Below are positions 45,201-52,481 of a DNA stretch of 64,000 nt, piece after piece; position 1 is the stretch's first letter, and each line of letters starts with the position of its first letter. The translations under genes and the position numbers were made by a program. The notes beneath the pieces are model-generated. The model had not been told where the DNA came from. It made no database searches and saw only the letters and a list, made by a program, of their open reading frames with translations. The stretch is from Bog-473 sp963756025 (GTDB lineage Bacteria; Actinomycetota; Acidimicrobiia; Acidimicrobiales; RAAP-2), in NCBI GenBank assembly GCA_963756025.1, contig CAVWMF010000008.1, positions 434,001 through 498,000 of the forward strand, read 5' to 3'.

Positions 45201-46291
45201 GGCCGTTCCTCCAATTGCTCCAAGGTGTTTGACATTGCCCGGCGATATGCGTCTTCGATGAATGTGGCAGACGGAGTGACGTAGCGCATGGTTGTCCCCA
45301 CGTTCCAATGCCCGAGCATCTGCTGGATGGCGACCAGGTCGACTCCGCGTTCGTAGTTATGGGTGGCGCAGGCGTGGCGAAGTCCATGGGGGCTAAATCG
45401 CTCTTCGACCGGCGCACCTTCGATCTCGAGGAGATGGCGCAATCGGTTGCGGATCGTGCCCCGATGGATGGGTCCACCTCCTTCGTCGCAGAAGAGAGCG
45501 TTTGACGAGCCGGGGACCCGGAGCCGAACGTCGTCTCCATACCAGCGAAGGATCAGGTCCAAGCTGTCGAGCATGGGCACCCAGCGGGGCCGTGGCCCCG
45601 ATCCACGAGTGCCCTTCCCGAAGCGGACGTGGATCTTTCCGAATGGCCCGCGCCCGAAGTGGAGGTCCTGCAGCTCGAGTGACGCGGCCTCATCGGCGCG
45701 CAGGCCTGCGTGATACAGGGTGCGGAACAACGCGTAATCCCTCCCCGCCGGCCCGAACTTGCGAGCAGTGGCGATCCGATCCCGCAGGAAATCGAAGAAG
45801 TCCGCCATGCGTTCGGGTGTGGGCGGCGGCCGGGTCGACGGCGAGTCGTTGCCCACATGGCGAGCGGCATTGAACTCGTCGAGTGGATCGCTGATCCGGA
45901 TCCCGAAGGTCGCCTCGATCTCAGCCGTTTTGCGGGCGACCAGGTAGCGATGGAAGTCCTTGAACGCCTGCACGTAGCCGCGGCGCGTGGAAGGGGCCAT
46001 CCCCTTGGTGACTAGTTCGGCCACCACCCGATCGATGTCAGCCGGACTCGCTTCCCATGCGGGCATGCCGAGGAGGCCGAGGAAGCGCTCGAGTACGCCA
46101 GTGGCGTTCTCAATGGTTATGTCGCTGAAGCCTCTCGCCGAACAAGACCCGACGAAACCATCGACGCACGCAGCCTGGAATGTCGGAGCATCAAGGGCAC
46201 TCGCTGGAACCTCGCTGCCGCCAGCGACGACTCGCAGATCCGCTCGTCCCACGTGCACACCTTCTTCCAGCCACGATTTGGAAGGTGGCAC
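45197..46291 (-). CDS. Tyrosine site-specific recombinase/integrase
   Basis: A 364-residue integrase with complete catalytic set: Arg in YHAGLRADEAASLEL, Lys in FGKGTRGSGPRPRW, His-x-x-Arg in SPHGLRHACATHNYE, His in QMLGHWNVGTT and Tyr in MRYVTPSA. The N-terminal SAM-like arm-binding domain reads CVDGFVGSCSARGFSDITIENATG. Start is taken at GTG 46291, inside the near-palindromic AAGGTGGCACCT; GTG 46258 is possible. Order and overlap with the HTH and zinc-ribbon genes suggest a self-contained recombination module. Confidence 0.92.
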   Translation of the reverse strand: MPPSKSWLEEGVHVGRADLRVVAGGSEVPASALDAPTFQAACVDGFVGSCSARGFSDITIENATGVLERFLGLLGMPAWEASPADIDRVVAELVTKGMAPSTRRGYVQAFKDFHRYLVARKTAEIEATFGIRISDPLDEFNAARHVGNDSPSTRPPPTPERMADFFDFLRDRIATARKFGPAGRDYALFRTLYHAGLRADEAASLELQDLHFGRGPFGKIHVRFGKGTRGSGPRPRWVPMLDSLDLILRWYGDDVRLRVPGSSNALFCDEGGGPIHRGTIRNRLRHLLEIEGAPVEERFSPHGLRHACATHNYERGVDLVAIQQMLGHWNVGTTMRYVTPSATFIEDAYRRAMSNTLEQLEERP

Positions 46292-46400
46292 CTAACAATG
46301 GCTCATCTTGCCTTGAAAAGCGCGGACCGTGGAAAAGGACGCCTTTGCCCAGCCAGCAGGGAAGATCTACGGCAACGAACCTATGCCAGTTCCAGTTTCG

Positions 46401-46526
46401 TGGACCGAGGTCCTCGGGTCCGAACGACTCACCGGGGCGACCCTCGACCGCCTGACCCACCGGTGCCGGATCATCGAGACCAAGGGTGAGAGTTACCGAC
46501 TCCAAGACGCCAAAGCCTCAAGCTAA
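46401..46526 (+). pseudogene. istB: IS21 istB fragment, C-terminal part
   Basis: TGG ACC GAG begins WTEVLGSERLTG, then ATLDRLTHRCRIIETKGESY and RLQDAKASS with a TAA at 46524. This is the normal C-terminus of IS21 IstB. The preceding part lies at 43149-43223. Confidence 0.75.
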
Positions 46527-46541
46527 CTTCACACAACCGAA

Positions 46542-46583
46542 CTGCTGCCGTTTTCGACCATGACGCGCTGCTGTTTTCGACCC
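46542..46583. repeat. IS21-type terminal direct repeats
   Basis: CTGCTGCCGTTTTCGACC (46542-46559) and GCTGCTGTTTTCGACCC (46567-46583) repeat a core of CTGCTG and TTTTCGACC with a 25-bp period. Multiple short end repeats right after istB are a known property of IS21 elements. The next base block is the 3' end of the dehalogenase gene. Confidence 0.6.
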
Positions 46584-46588
46584 GTGCT

Positions 46589-47320
46589 TCACACCAGCGC
46601 GTCGGTGAGGGTGCCGATGTCGGACGCGGACACGTCGAACCTACCCCCATCGGGTTCCGGTGCCGCTGCGTCTGGCCCCCATTCGAGTGGCCTGGGGATG
46701 TACGCGGTACGCAGCCCACAGGCCGCTGCTGCCGATAGGTCCGATGGGTGGGCCGCTACCAACATCACGCACTCAGGCGGAAGTCCCAGCAATCGGCAGC
46801 CGCCGAGGTAGGCCTCTGGGTCGGGCTTGTAGGTATGAAACAACTCAGTGGAGATGATGCAGTCCCAGGAGAGCCGCCCGGCCCGTGCCATCTTGGTTAG
46901 AGATGCGAACGACCCATTGGAGAGCGTGGAGATTACGCCGACTTCGCGGAGGCGACGAAGGCCGGCGCTGGCGTCGGGCCACGGTTGCAGCCGGTCCCAC
47001 GTCTCGAGTAGGCGGTTACGTCCTTCAGGCCCGAGCGCGTCAAGTCCGAATTCGATTGAAAGCTGTTCCAGGCAATCTGCGAGCATGGCGGCGACTGGCC
47101 GCCATGGTTCCTTGCCGAAGACGATTCCGCCGATTGGCTTTATGTAGCCATCTCGCCGCCATCGGTCCGCGAACGCTGGCCAGTCCACGGTGAGGCCATG
47201 TGCTTCGCCGAGCTCTTGGCCAGCGGCCACGATTGTGCCCCGCCAATCAACGACGGTGCCGAACACGTCGAATAGGAACGCTTCAACGCCTGCGAGGCCC
47301 GAGCCCTGCTTGGGAAACAT
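46589..47320 (-). CDS. Haloacid dehalogenase type II (HAD superfamily)
   Basis: A 243-residue HAD enzyme. FLFDVFGTVVDWRG has the nucleophilic Asp; STLSNGSFASL has the motif II Ser/Asn; ELFHTYKPDPEAYLG has the motif III Lys; VMLVAAHPSDLSAAAACG has the acidic motif IV in changed form (AHPSDL, as in L-2-haloacid dehalogenases). Product would be D-2-hydroxy acid. ATG 47320 chosen; the frame continues upstream through non-coding DNA. It lies between the IS21 remnant and the tRNA-Arg att copies. Confidence 0.87.
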   Translation of the reverse strand: MFPKQGSGLAGVEAFLFDVFGTVVDWRGTIVAAGQELGEAHGLTVDWPAFADRWRRDGYIKPIGGIVFGKEPWRPVAAMLADCLEQLSIEFGLDALGPEGRNRLLETWDRLQPWPDASAGLRRLREVGVISTLSNGSFASLTKMARAGRLSWDCIISTELFHTYKPDPEAYLGGCRLLGLPPECVMLVAAHPSDLSAAAACGLRTAYIPRPLEWGPDAAAPEPDGGRFDVSASDIGTLTDALV

Positions 47321-47565
47321 CAGGCAGCGCCCGCGCCACGGGAGCCACGTTGAAGCCAACACGCGGCACGGGGTGGGCGAGGGAACTGGCTCGACGCATG
47401 TGCCTCGTGGCTCGATGCGATTGATGCCGTCATGCCCCCTTCGTACTTGAGCCTGAATGTCACGGCCGCACCCATCCCCAAAGCCTCGCGCAGCGCCGCC
47501 GCGCAACCCGTGACACCGTTGCCAAGGAGGTCGTCTCAGTTTCGAGTAGTCGTCGGGCCGTGATG
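47321..47565. other. Intergenic stretch upstream of the dehalogenase
   Basis: No reading frame with family features and no RNA gene is seen. It ends at the first short att copy. Confidence 0.5.
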
Positions 47566-47657
47566 GCGCCCCCGGCAAAAAAAGCGATACGACAAAGCGT
47601 CCCCGGCAAAAAAACTGCCCCCGGCAGGACTCGAACCTGCGCCACCGGCTCCGGAGG
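47566..47657 (-). repeat. Left att region: 41-bp copy of the tRNA-Arg 3' end plus two short copies
   Basis: Bases 47617-47657 are identical to the 3' 41 bases of tRNA-Arg(CCG) at 59137-59177, covering the T-arm, variable loop, the 3' half of the anticodon stem and part of the anticodon loop. Shorter copies of the acceptor 3' end occur at 47566-47577 (GCGCCCCCGGCA) and 47597-47608 (GCGTCCCCGGCA), each followed by a run of A. This is the pattern left by serial integration at a tRNA. Confidence 0.8.
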
Positions 47658-48030
47658 GCCATTTGGGTTGTCCAGAGCGTCTCGTACGTCCGCCCCGGTC
47701 CTCCTGAGCCGGGGTTCGAGTCCAGCGCGTCAACGGCTGTCTTCTTCGCGCTCATTTGATTGCTAAAACTGATTGCCAAGATTCGTGAGGTCGTTCCTGA
47801 CTATCGACCGCTTCGCGCTACTCGACTCTTGGCACGGCTCCCACGTGGGTGAGGACGACTCTCACTGACATGCCGGCTGACGGCGGATCGGTCGAACTCG
47901 CCCTCGTCTTCCAAGCGGCGTTCGACGACAAGCGCTCGACGTCGTGGCTCGCCTGACACGACTTCCGCCCCAAAACGCAGGTTTAGGGTGGTCCCCATCG
48001 AGAACCTCTGAGTGCCTGTTCTCGGGGCCC
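47658..48030. other. Gene-free stretch inside the island edge
   Basis: No coding frame with support. A hairpin with CCCCGG and CCGGGG arms (near 47694-47715) followed by GGTTCGAGTCC resembles part of a tRNA T-arm, but no complete tRNA can be folded. Confidence 0.4.
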
Positions 48031-49305
48031 TTACGGACCCAGCAACACAGCCGGTATCACCGCAATGCCGTCCTGTCGCCGGTAGGCGCGCTCCCCGGCG
48101 GTGATGACGGCCGCATCGAGAAGGTCATCGCCGAGCTGTTCGCGAAGCCAGACAAGATGGCGGACGTCGGTGTCGTCGACCGCTCCATGGAGCTTGACTT
48201 CCAGCGCCACAACGCAGTCATCTCGACGGGCCACAATCAGGTCGACCTCGTGGTCCCCGTTCCTGGTCCGCAGATGGTGCACCGTGGCTTCGTTCGCCTG
48301 GGCATATACCCTCACGCTCAGTGTGACCAACGATTCGAAGAGGGCGCCAAGGAAAGAGCCGTCGCGCACAGCGAGTTGTGCGGGCCCGTCGCCGCGAAGG
48401 AGCGAGCCGGCGTCAACGCCGACGAGGTGAGCCGCCAGGGCAGGGTCGGCCAGGTGGTGCTTGGGAGCCTGCGTGAGGCGGCTCAGCCGATTCTGCGTCG
48501 GTAGCCATCCTGGGACTGGGTCAACGAGGTAAAGCCGTTCCAGCACATCTCGGTAGGCGATGGTGGTCGTCTTCGCCGGCTTCTCTGCTTCTCCCGGTCT
48601 CGCGGCACCGAGCAACTTGTTGTAGGTCGTCGTGGTGGAAGTGGCCGCGGCGTACGCAGCGAGCCATGCCCGGAGCGTCGCTGGCCTGCGGACGGTCAGG
48701 CCGAGTTCGGGGAAATCGCGATCGACAACGCGCGAGATGTAACCGTCGAGCTGCGCCCGTCGCGCCCTGCCCTCGAGTGGACGGATGCCGGGAAAGCCCG
48801 ACGCCAGGATCTCTTCGACATAGCCGGGAAGCGTCACTGCGGAATTACCGGCGATCGCACGCCCGTCGCCCGTGAGCATCTCGCCGATCCCGATTACCGG
48901 AGCTTCGATCTGGCGCTCCGCCAGACTCATGGGTCGCATCCTCAGCTCCACCAGGCGACCCGAACCAGGGTGTACGGGTTGCGTGGTGGGGATGGCACTG
49001 CCTGTAAGGAGAAACCGGCCGGCCGGAGCGTCTCTTTCGGATTGGCGGCGCACGAAGTCCCATAGCGGAGGGTGGCGTTGCCATTCATCGAAGAGAACCG
49101 TGCCGGGGACGGTGTTGACCACGCTCCCCGGGTCGGCGGCCAGGACTTCGAGCTGCGCCGGATCGTCGAGTTCGAAAACTTCAATGGCGCGTCGACGTGC
49201 CGTCTCCGTCTTGCCCACGGCCCGCGGTCCTTCCAAGACGATGGCCGGCAGGCTCGACATCAGCTCGTCCAGCTGGCCATCGATGACGCGAGGCAGGTAG
49301 TTCAC
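48031..49305 (-). CDS. AAA ATPase with DUF4143 domain
   Basis: A 424-residue AAA_14/DUF4143 protein. Walker A is VLEGPRAVGKTETA (residues 22-35), Walker B TVLFDEWQ, sensor FLLTGSA; the central part is ATLRAWLAAYAAATSTTTTY; the C-terminal HEVDLIVARR and ALEVKLH give the Asp and Glu-x-Lys of a PD-(D/E)xK-like fold. The family is common on mobile DNA, with a suspected role in defence or stress, but no activity has been settled. Start is GTG 49305, directly after the 23-bp repeats. It is divergent from the Wadjet-type operon. Confidence 0.87.
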   Translation of the reverse strand: MNYLPRVIDGQLDELMSSLPAIVLEGPRAVGKTETARRRAIEVFELDDPAQLEVLAADPGSVVNTVPGTVLFDEWQRHPPLWDFVRRQSERDAPAGRFLLTGSAIPTTQPVHPGSGRLVELRMRPMSLAERQIEAPVIGIGEMLTGDGRAIAGNSAVTLPGYVEEILASGFPGIRPLEGRARRAQLDGYISRVVDRDFPELGLTVRRPATLRAWLAAYAAATSTTTTYNKLLGAARPGEAEKPAKTTTIAYRDVLERLYLVDPVPGWLPTQNRLSRLTQAPKHHLADPALAAHLVGVDAGSLLRGDGPAQLAVRDGSFLGALFESLVTLSVRVYAQANEATVHHLRTRNGDHEVDLIVARRDDCVVALEVKLHGAVDDTDVRHLVWLREQLGDDLLDAAVITAGERAYRRQDGIAVIPAVLLGP

Positions 49306-49310
49306 GGTAT

Positions 49311-49375
49311 TACGCTACCGTTTGCCAACGATATACGCTACCGTTTGCCAACGATATACGCTACCGTCTGCTAAG
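49311..49375 (-). repeat. 23-bp iterons at the ATPase promoter
   Basis: TACGCTACCGTTTGCCAACG-ATA occurs twice exactly (49311-49333, 49334-49356) and a third time in part (49357-49375). The last copy ends 5 bp from the ATPase GTG start. Each unit holds TATA on the minus strand, so the promoter itself seems to be repeated. Iterons of this kind bind an autoregulator. Confidence 0.7.
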
Positions 49376-49645
49376 TGTCACCCCAACCCGGCCCAAACCA
49401 ATAGGGTTTCCGGCGGGCCTGGGCCCAAGCCGCATCGATGCCAAGAAATTTAGCGTTTCCTTTGCAAGGAGAGCGTCGGCGCTGTGGGGCTGGAGCATCA
49501 GGGCCCACCACAGGAACTGAATCGCTTGCCTCACAAACTGGGGGAGCAGCGCTGAGGACTTTTGTCGTGGTCCCTAACGAGGCGGGGAGTTCTGCTCGGT
49601 CGGCGGTGCCGACGCTTGTCACAGGACCCACCTATCGTTCTGACC

Positions 49646-51250
49646 ATGAGCCAGCATCGTCCATGGCGGGACGCTGACCCGGATCTGTTCCGGTTCACCG
49701 CCACCGAGCTGCGCGATCTCCATATCGCCCTGATGACCGGCTTCGACCAGTCGGCGATCTTGGCTCCCGCTCTGAACCTTGACCAGGTCAGAGCGGCATT
49801 GCGCAACGTCGGCTGGGTCGACCCGGTGGATGACGACGTCCTGACCAGAGCCCTGTCCGCCTTGACCGGGTGGGGTCTGCTGGAAGCGACGCAGGACCAC
49901 GGCGCCTTTTACAGCACCCCCGAGGAGTTCGAGCGGAAGAATCTGCAGTGGTCGCTCACCCCGAGGGGAGAGGCCGGGATTGCCGGTCTTTTCCATGCGC
50001 TTGAGAGTCTGCGGAACGCTGTCGGGCTGCAGCCCGCTGTGCTGGACGCCATTGGGGACGGCCTCAACGACCTGGCCGACATGCTGGCCCAGCCGGCCAC
50101 CGATGCGCTCGATGCCCGCATCCACCTCCGGCTGGCCGAGGTGGAGGGTCATCATGCCTCCCTGCTGGCCAGCGTGCGGCAGTTCAATGGCCACCTGCAG
50201 CGTCTCCTGCGCGAAGAGGCAGCCGACGATTCGGTGTTCGCCGACGTCAAGGGGAGGACCGTTTCGTACCTCAAGGAGTACGTGGACGGAGTGGAGGGGC
50301 CGCAGCTCCGATTGGCCGCCGCTATCGATCGGTTGGCTGAAGTCGGGGTGGCCGGTCTGTTCGACCGCGCTCTGCATGGCGCCAACCTGGCGCCAGTCGC
50401 CGGCGGCGACCCCGCTCCGTCCTGGCTGGAGAAGCGCCTGCAGCACTGGCGGGCCCTGCGTACGTGGTTCGCGCCGGATGACGGCGCCACCCCGCGGATT
50501 GAGGGCCTGCTCGACATTGCCCGCAGCGCCATCATCGAGCTGTTGCGGGTGCTTGAACGCCGGTGGGACAACAAGCGGCGCTCGGCCTCGGTGGCCAACG
50601 ACTTCAGGCGCCTCGCCGGGTGGTTCGCGGGCGCGCCGGGCGACGCCGAGGCCCAACGGCTCTACGCCGCCGCGTTCGGGCTGTGGCCGGCGCGTCACGC
50701 CCATCTCCTCCCCCTCGACGGGCTGCAACGGGCCCCATCGCTGGGGTGGGCGGAGGCTGATCCGGTCGACGTGGCACCGGCCCTGCGTACCAGTGGCTCC
50801 TTGGCGGTGCGGGGGCGACCGAGGCGGGTCGACAATCCTCGCCAGACCCGGGCCCTGCGCCAGCGTCTGCAGGCCGAGTCGCTGGCCGAGCTCGACGGGA
50901 TCCGTCTGTCGCTCACGACCGCCGGGCGGGTACCGCTCTCCTCCTTCACGGGTCTCTCGGTCCGTGTCTTCGGCGAACTGCTCGAACTGCTGGCTACCGG
51001 CCTCGAGGCGGCAAAGGGGGAGGACGGAACCCGGCGCGCCCTGTCCATCGACGGTTCCTTCGAGGTCATCCTATGGTCACCGATCGGCGAGGCGCGCACC
51101 AGCTTGCAGACCGAAGACGGCACGTTCGGCTGCCCTGATTTCGAGGTGTCCATCTCCTTTGCCTCCTCGTCGGCTGCCCGTGATCTCATACCAATCGGCA
51201 AGGCAGGAACCGACCTGGTTTCCGAGCCGGCGGAGGCCGCGAGTGCCTGA
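49646..51250 (+). CDS. Wadjet-type DUF2397 (TIGR02677) protein, JetA-like
   Basis: A 534-residue protein. FRFTATELRDLHIALMTGFDQS and WGLLEATQDHG are the winged-helix N-terminal parts, with a long alpha-helical middle (LAEVEGHHASLLASVRQFNG, TVSYLKEYVDGVEGP) typical of kleisin-like subunits. The four-gene order DUF2397-DUF2398-TIGR02680-DUF2399 is a known Wadjet/MksBEFG variant, recognised as an anti-plasmid defence; I believe this is called type III, but the number is from memory. Start is the ATG at 49646, without a strong ribosome site. Its stop overlaps the next gene by 8 bases. In the family it bridges the SMC head pair and closes the ring round DNA. Confidence 0.85.
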   Translation: MSQHRPWRDADPDLFRFTATELRDLHIALMTGFDQSAILAPALNLDQVRAALRNVGWVDPVDDDVLTRALSALTGWGLLEATQDHGAFYSTPEEFERKNLQWSLTPRGEAGIAGLFHALESLRNAVGLQPAVLDAIGDGLNDLADMLAQPATDALDARIHLRLAEVEGHHASLLASVRQFNGHLQRLLREEAADDSVFADVKGRTVSYLKEYVDGVEGPQLRLAAAIDRLAEVGVAGLFDRALHGANLAPVAGGDPAPSWLEKRLQHWRALRTWFAPDDGATPRIEGLLDIARSAIIELLRVLERRWDNKRRSASVANDFRRLAGWFAGAPGDAEAQRLYAAAFGLWPARHAHLLPLDGLQRAPSLGWAEADPVDVAPALRTSGSLAVRGRPRRVDNPRQTRALRQRLQAESLAELDGIRLSLTTAGRVPLSSFTGLSVRVFGELLELLATGLEAAKGEDGTRRALSIDGSFEVILWSPIGEARTSLQTEDGTFGCPDFEVSISFASSSAARDLIPIGKAGTDLVSEPAEAASA

Positions 51251-52481
51251 CACTTCGCTGGCCGCACAACATGGCGCCGAGCGCGCCCGAGCCGTCCGTG
51301 AGCTGCTGGCCGCGCCGATCCTCACTGTGGAGGCCGACCCCGATCGCTTCGGTCTGGTCGCCCGGCATCATGCGTGGTTGGCGACTTGGTTCGAGACTAC
51401 GTGCGGGTGGCAGCTTACCGTCGACATCGGTGCGGGCTTTGCCCGTTTGGCCAAACGTTCGGCCCACCCTGACGCCACCCGTCCTCTCCGGCGTCTCCGC
51501 GGCAACAAGGGGCCGTTCGATCGGCGCCGCTTTCAGCTCCTCTGTCTGGTCTGCGCGGAGCTGGTGCGGCGGCCGGTGACCACCATCGGCCTGCTGGCCC
51601 AGGCCATCCCCCCCGAGGCCCAGTTCGACACGAGCCGACGGGTGGATCGGACAGCCTTTGTCGATTCCCTGCTGGCCCTTGGGCAGTGGGGGCTGGTACG
51701 TGCGACGGCCGGATCCGTCGACGCGTTCGTTGAAGATGAACGGGGGAATGCCATTCTCACCGCCGACACGGCGCGCCTCCACCGTCTTCTGGCCAGCTCC
51801 AACGCTCCCAGTGGCCTGGACGACGCCATCAGTCTCGACGATGCCACCGAAGCCCTCCTGGCCGAACCTCGCTACGGCGAGGCGGACCGTGACCCCGGCG
51901 CCGTCTCCGATGAGCAGCGACTGCTATGGACCCGTCACAGCCTCGCGCGCCGCGTGCTCGACGATCCCGTGACACTGCTCGAAGATCTCAGTCCGGCCGA
52001 ACAGGACTACCTCACGCACCCGTCGGGTCGCCGGTGGCTGCGGGAACGGGTGGCTGAAGCCGGCTTCGAACTGGAGGAACGGGCCGAGGGCGTCATCGCC
52101 ATCGACGCCGATGCGATCGCCACTGATCTGCAGTTCCCTTCCCCGCAGGGCAACACCTACCAGTTGGCTTTGCTGTTGATCGATCGGCTGGTGACGAAGG
52201 GCGCCGGCGGGCGGCGCACCGTCGGCTCACTGTCTTCCACCGCGCTGCGGCACGCCGTCAATGAAGTGTTGGCTGACCACCCGGGGTGGGCTCGCGCCTA
52301 CCGCGAGGAGGGCGGTCCGGCCCTCCTGTTGGAAGAGGCCGTCGTCCTGCTCGTCTCCTTCGGTCTGGCTCGTCGGGAAGAGGATGGGTCGGTGGTCGGC
52401 CTTCCCGTGCTGGCGCGCTACCGAATCGGTGAGCCGATCACCGCACCTTCGCCACCGACACTCTTCGAGGAGCATGCATGA
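51243..52481 (+). CDS. Wadjet-type DUF2398 (TIGR02678) protein, JetB-like
   Basis: A 412-residue protein beginning at GTG 51243. FQLLCLVCAELVRRPVTTIGLLAQ and VDRTAFVDSLLALGQWGLVRAT are winged-helix-like; GGPALLLEEAVVLLVSFGLARREEDG is near the end. In Wadjet systems this subunit (MksE-like) binds the kleisin-like protein. Overlaps both neighbours (8 bp and 4 bp), so all four subunits are made together. Confidence 0.85.
   Translation: MPDTSLAAQHGAERARAVRELLAAPILTVEADPDRFGLVARHHAWLATWFETTCGWQLTVDIGAGFARLAKRSAHPDATRPLRRLRGNKGPFDRRRFQLLCLVCAELVRRPVTTIGLLAQAIPPEAQFDTSRRVDRTAFVDSLLALGQWGLVRATAGSVDAFVEDERGNAILTADTARLHRLLASSNAPSGLDDAISLDDATEALLAEPRYGEADRDPGAVSDEQRLLWTRHSLARRVLDDPVTLLEDLSPAEQDYLTHPSGRRWLRERVAEAGFELEERAEGVIAIDADAIATDLQFPSPQGNTYQLALLLIDRLVTKGAGGRRTVGSLSSTALRHAVNEVLADHPGWARAYREEGGPALLLEEAVVLLVSFGLARREEDGSVVGLPVLARYRIGEPITAPSPPTLFEEHA

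Larger units (their letters stand above)
43149..46583. mobile_element. IS21 remnant split by an integrase-HTH-integrase module
   Basis: The two istB halves (43149-43223 and 46401-46526) face the same way and belong to the same reading order, with IS21-type terminal repeats at 46542-46583. Between them lies a 3-gene minus-strand operon of tyrosine recombinases. The AAGGTGGTACCT at 43250-43261 and AAGGTGGCACCT at 46282-46293 nearly match at both sides of the operon. Integration into istB is inferred; the exact ends are not resolved. Confidence 0.6.

Noticed and set aside
45197..46291. This integrase as the island's own integrase
   Set aside because: It lies 1.3 kb outside the left att copy and belongs to the module in istB; a link is possible but not shown.
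47690..47725. Possible second tRNA (GGTTCGAGTCC next to a hairpin)
   Set aside because: No acceptor or D arm can be paired; the T-arm-like word follows the hairpin without a variable loop.
49311..49375. Possible CRISPR array
   Set aside because: Only 2.7 copies with no spacers between units, directly at a promoter.
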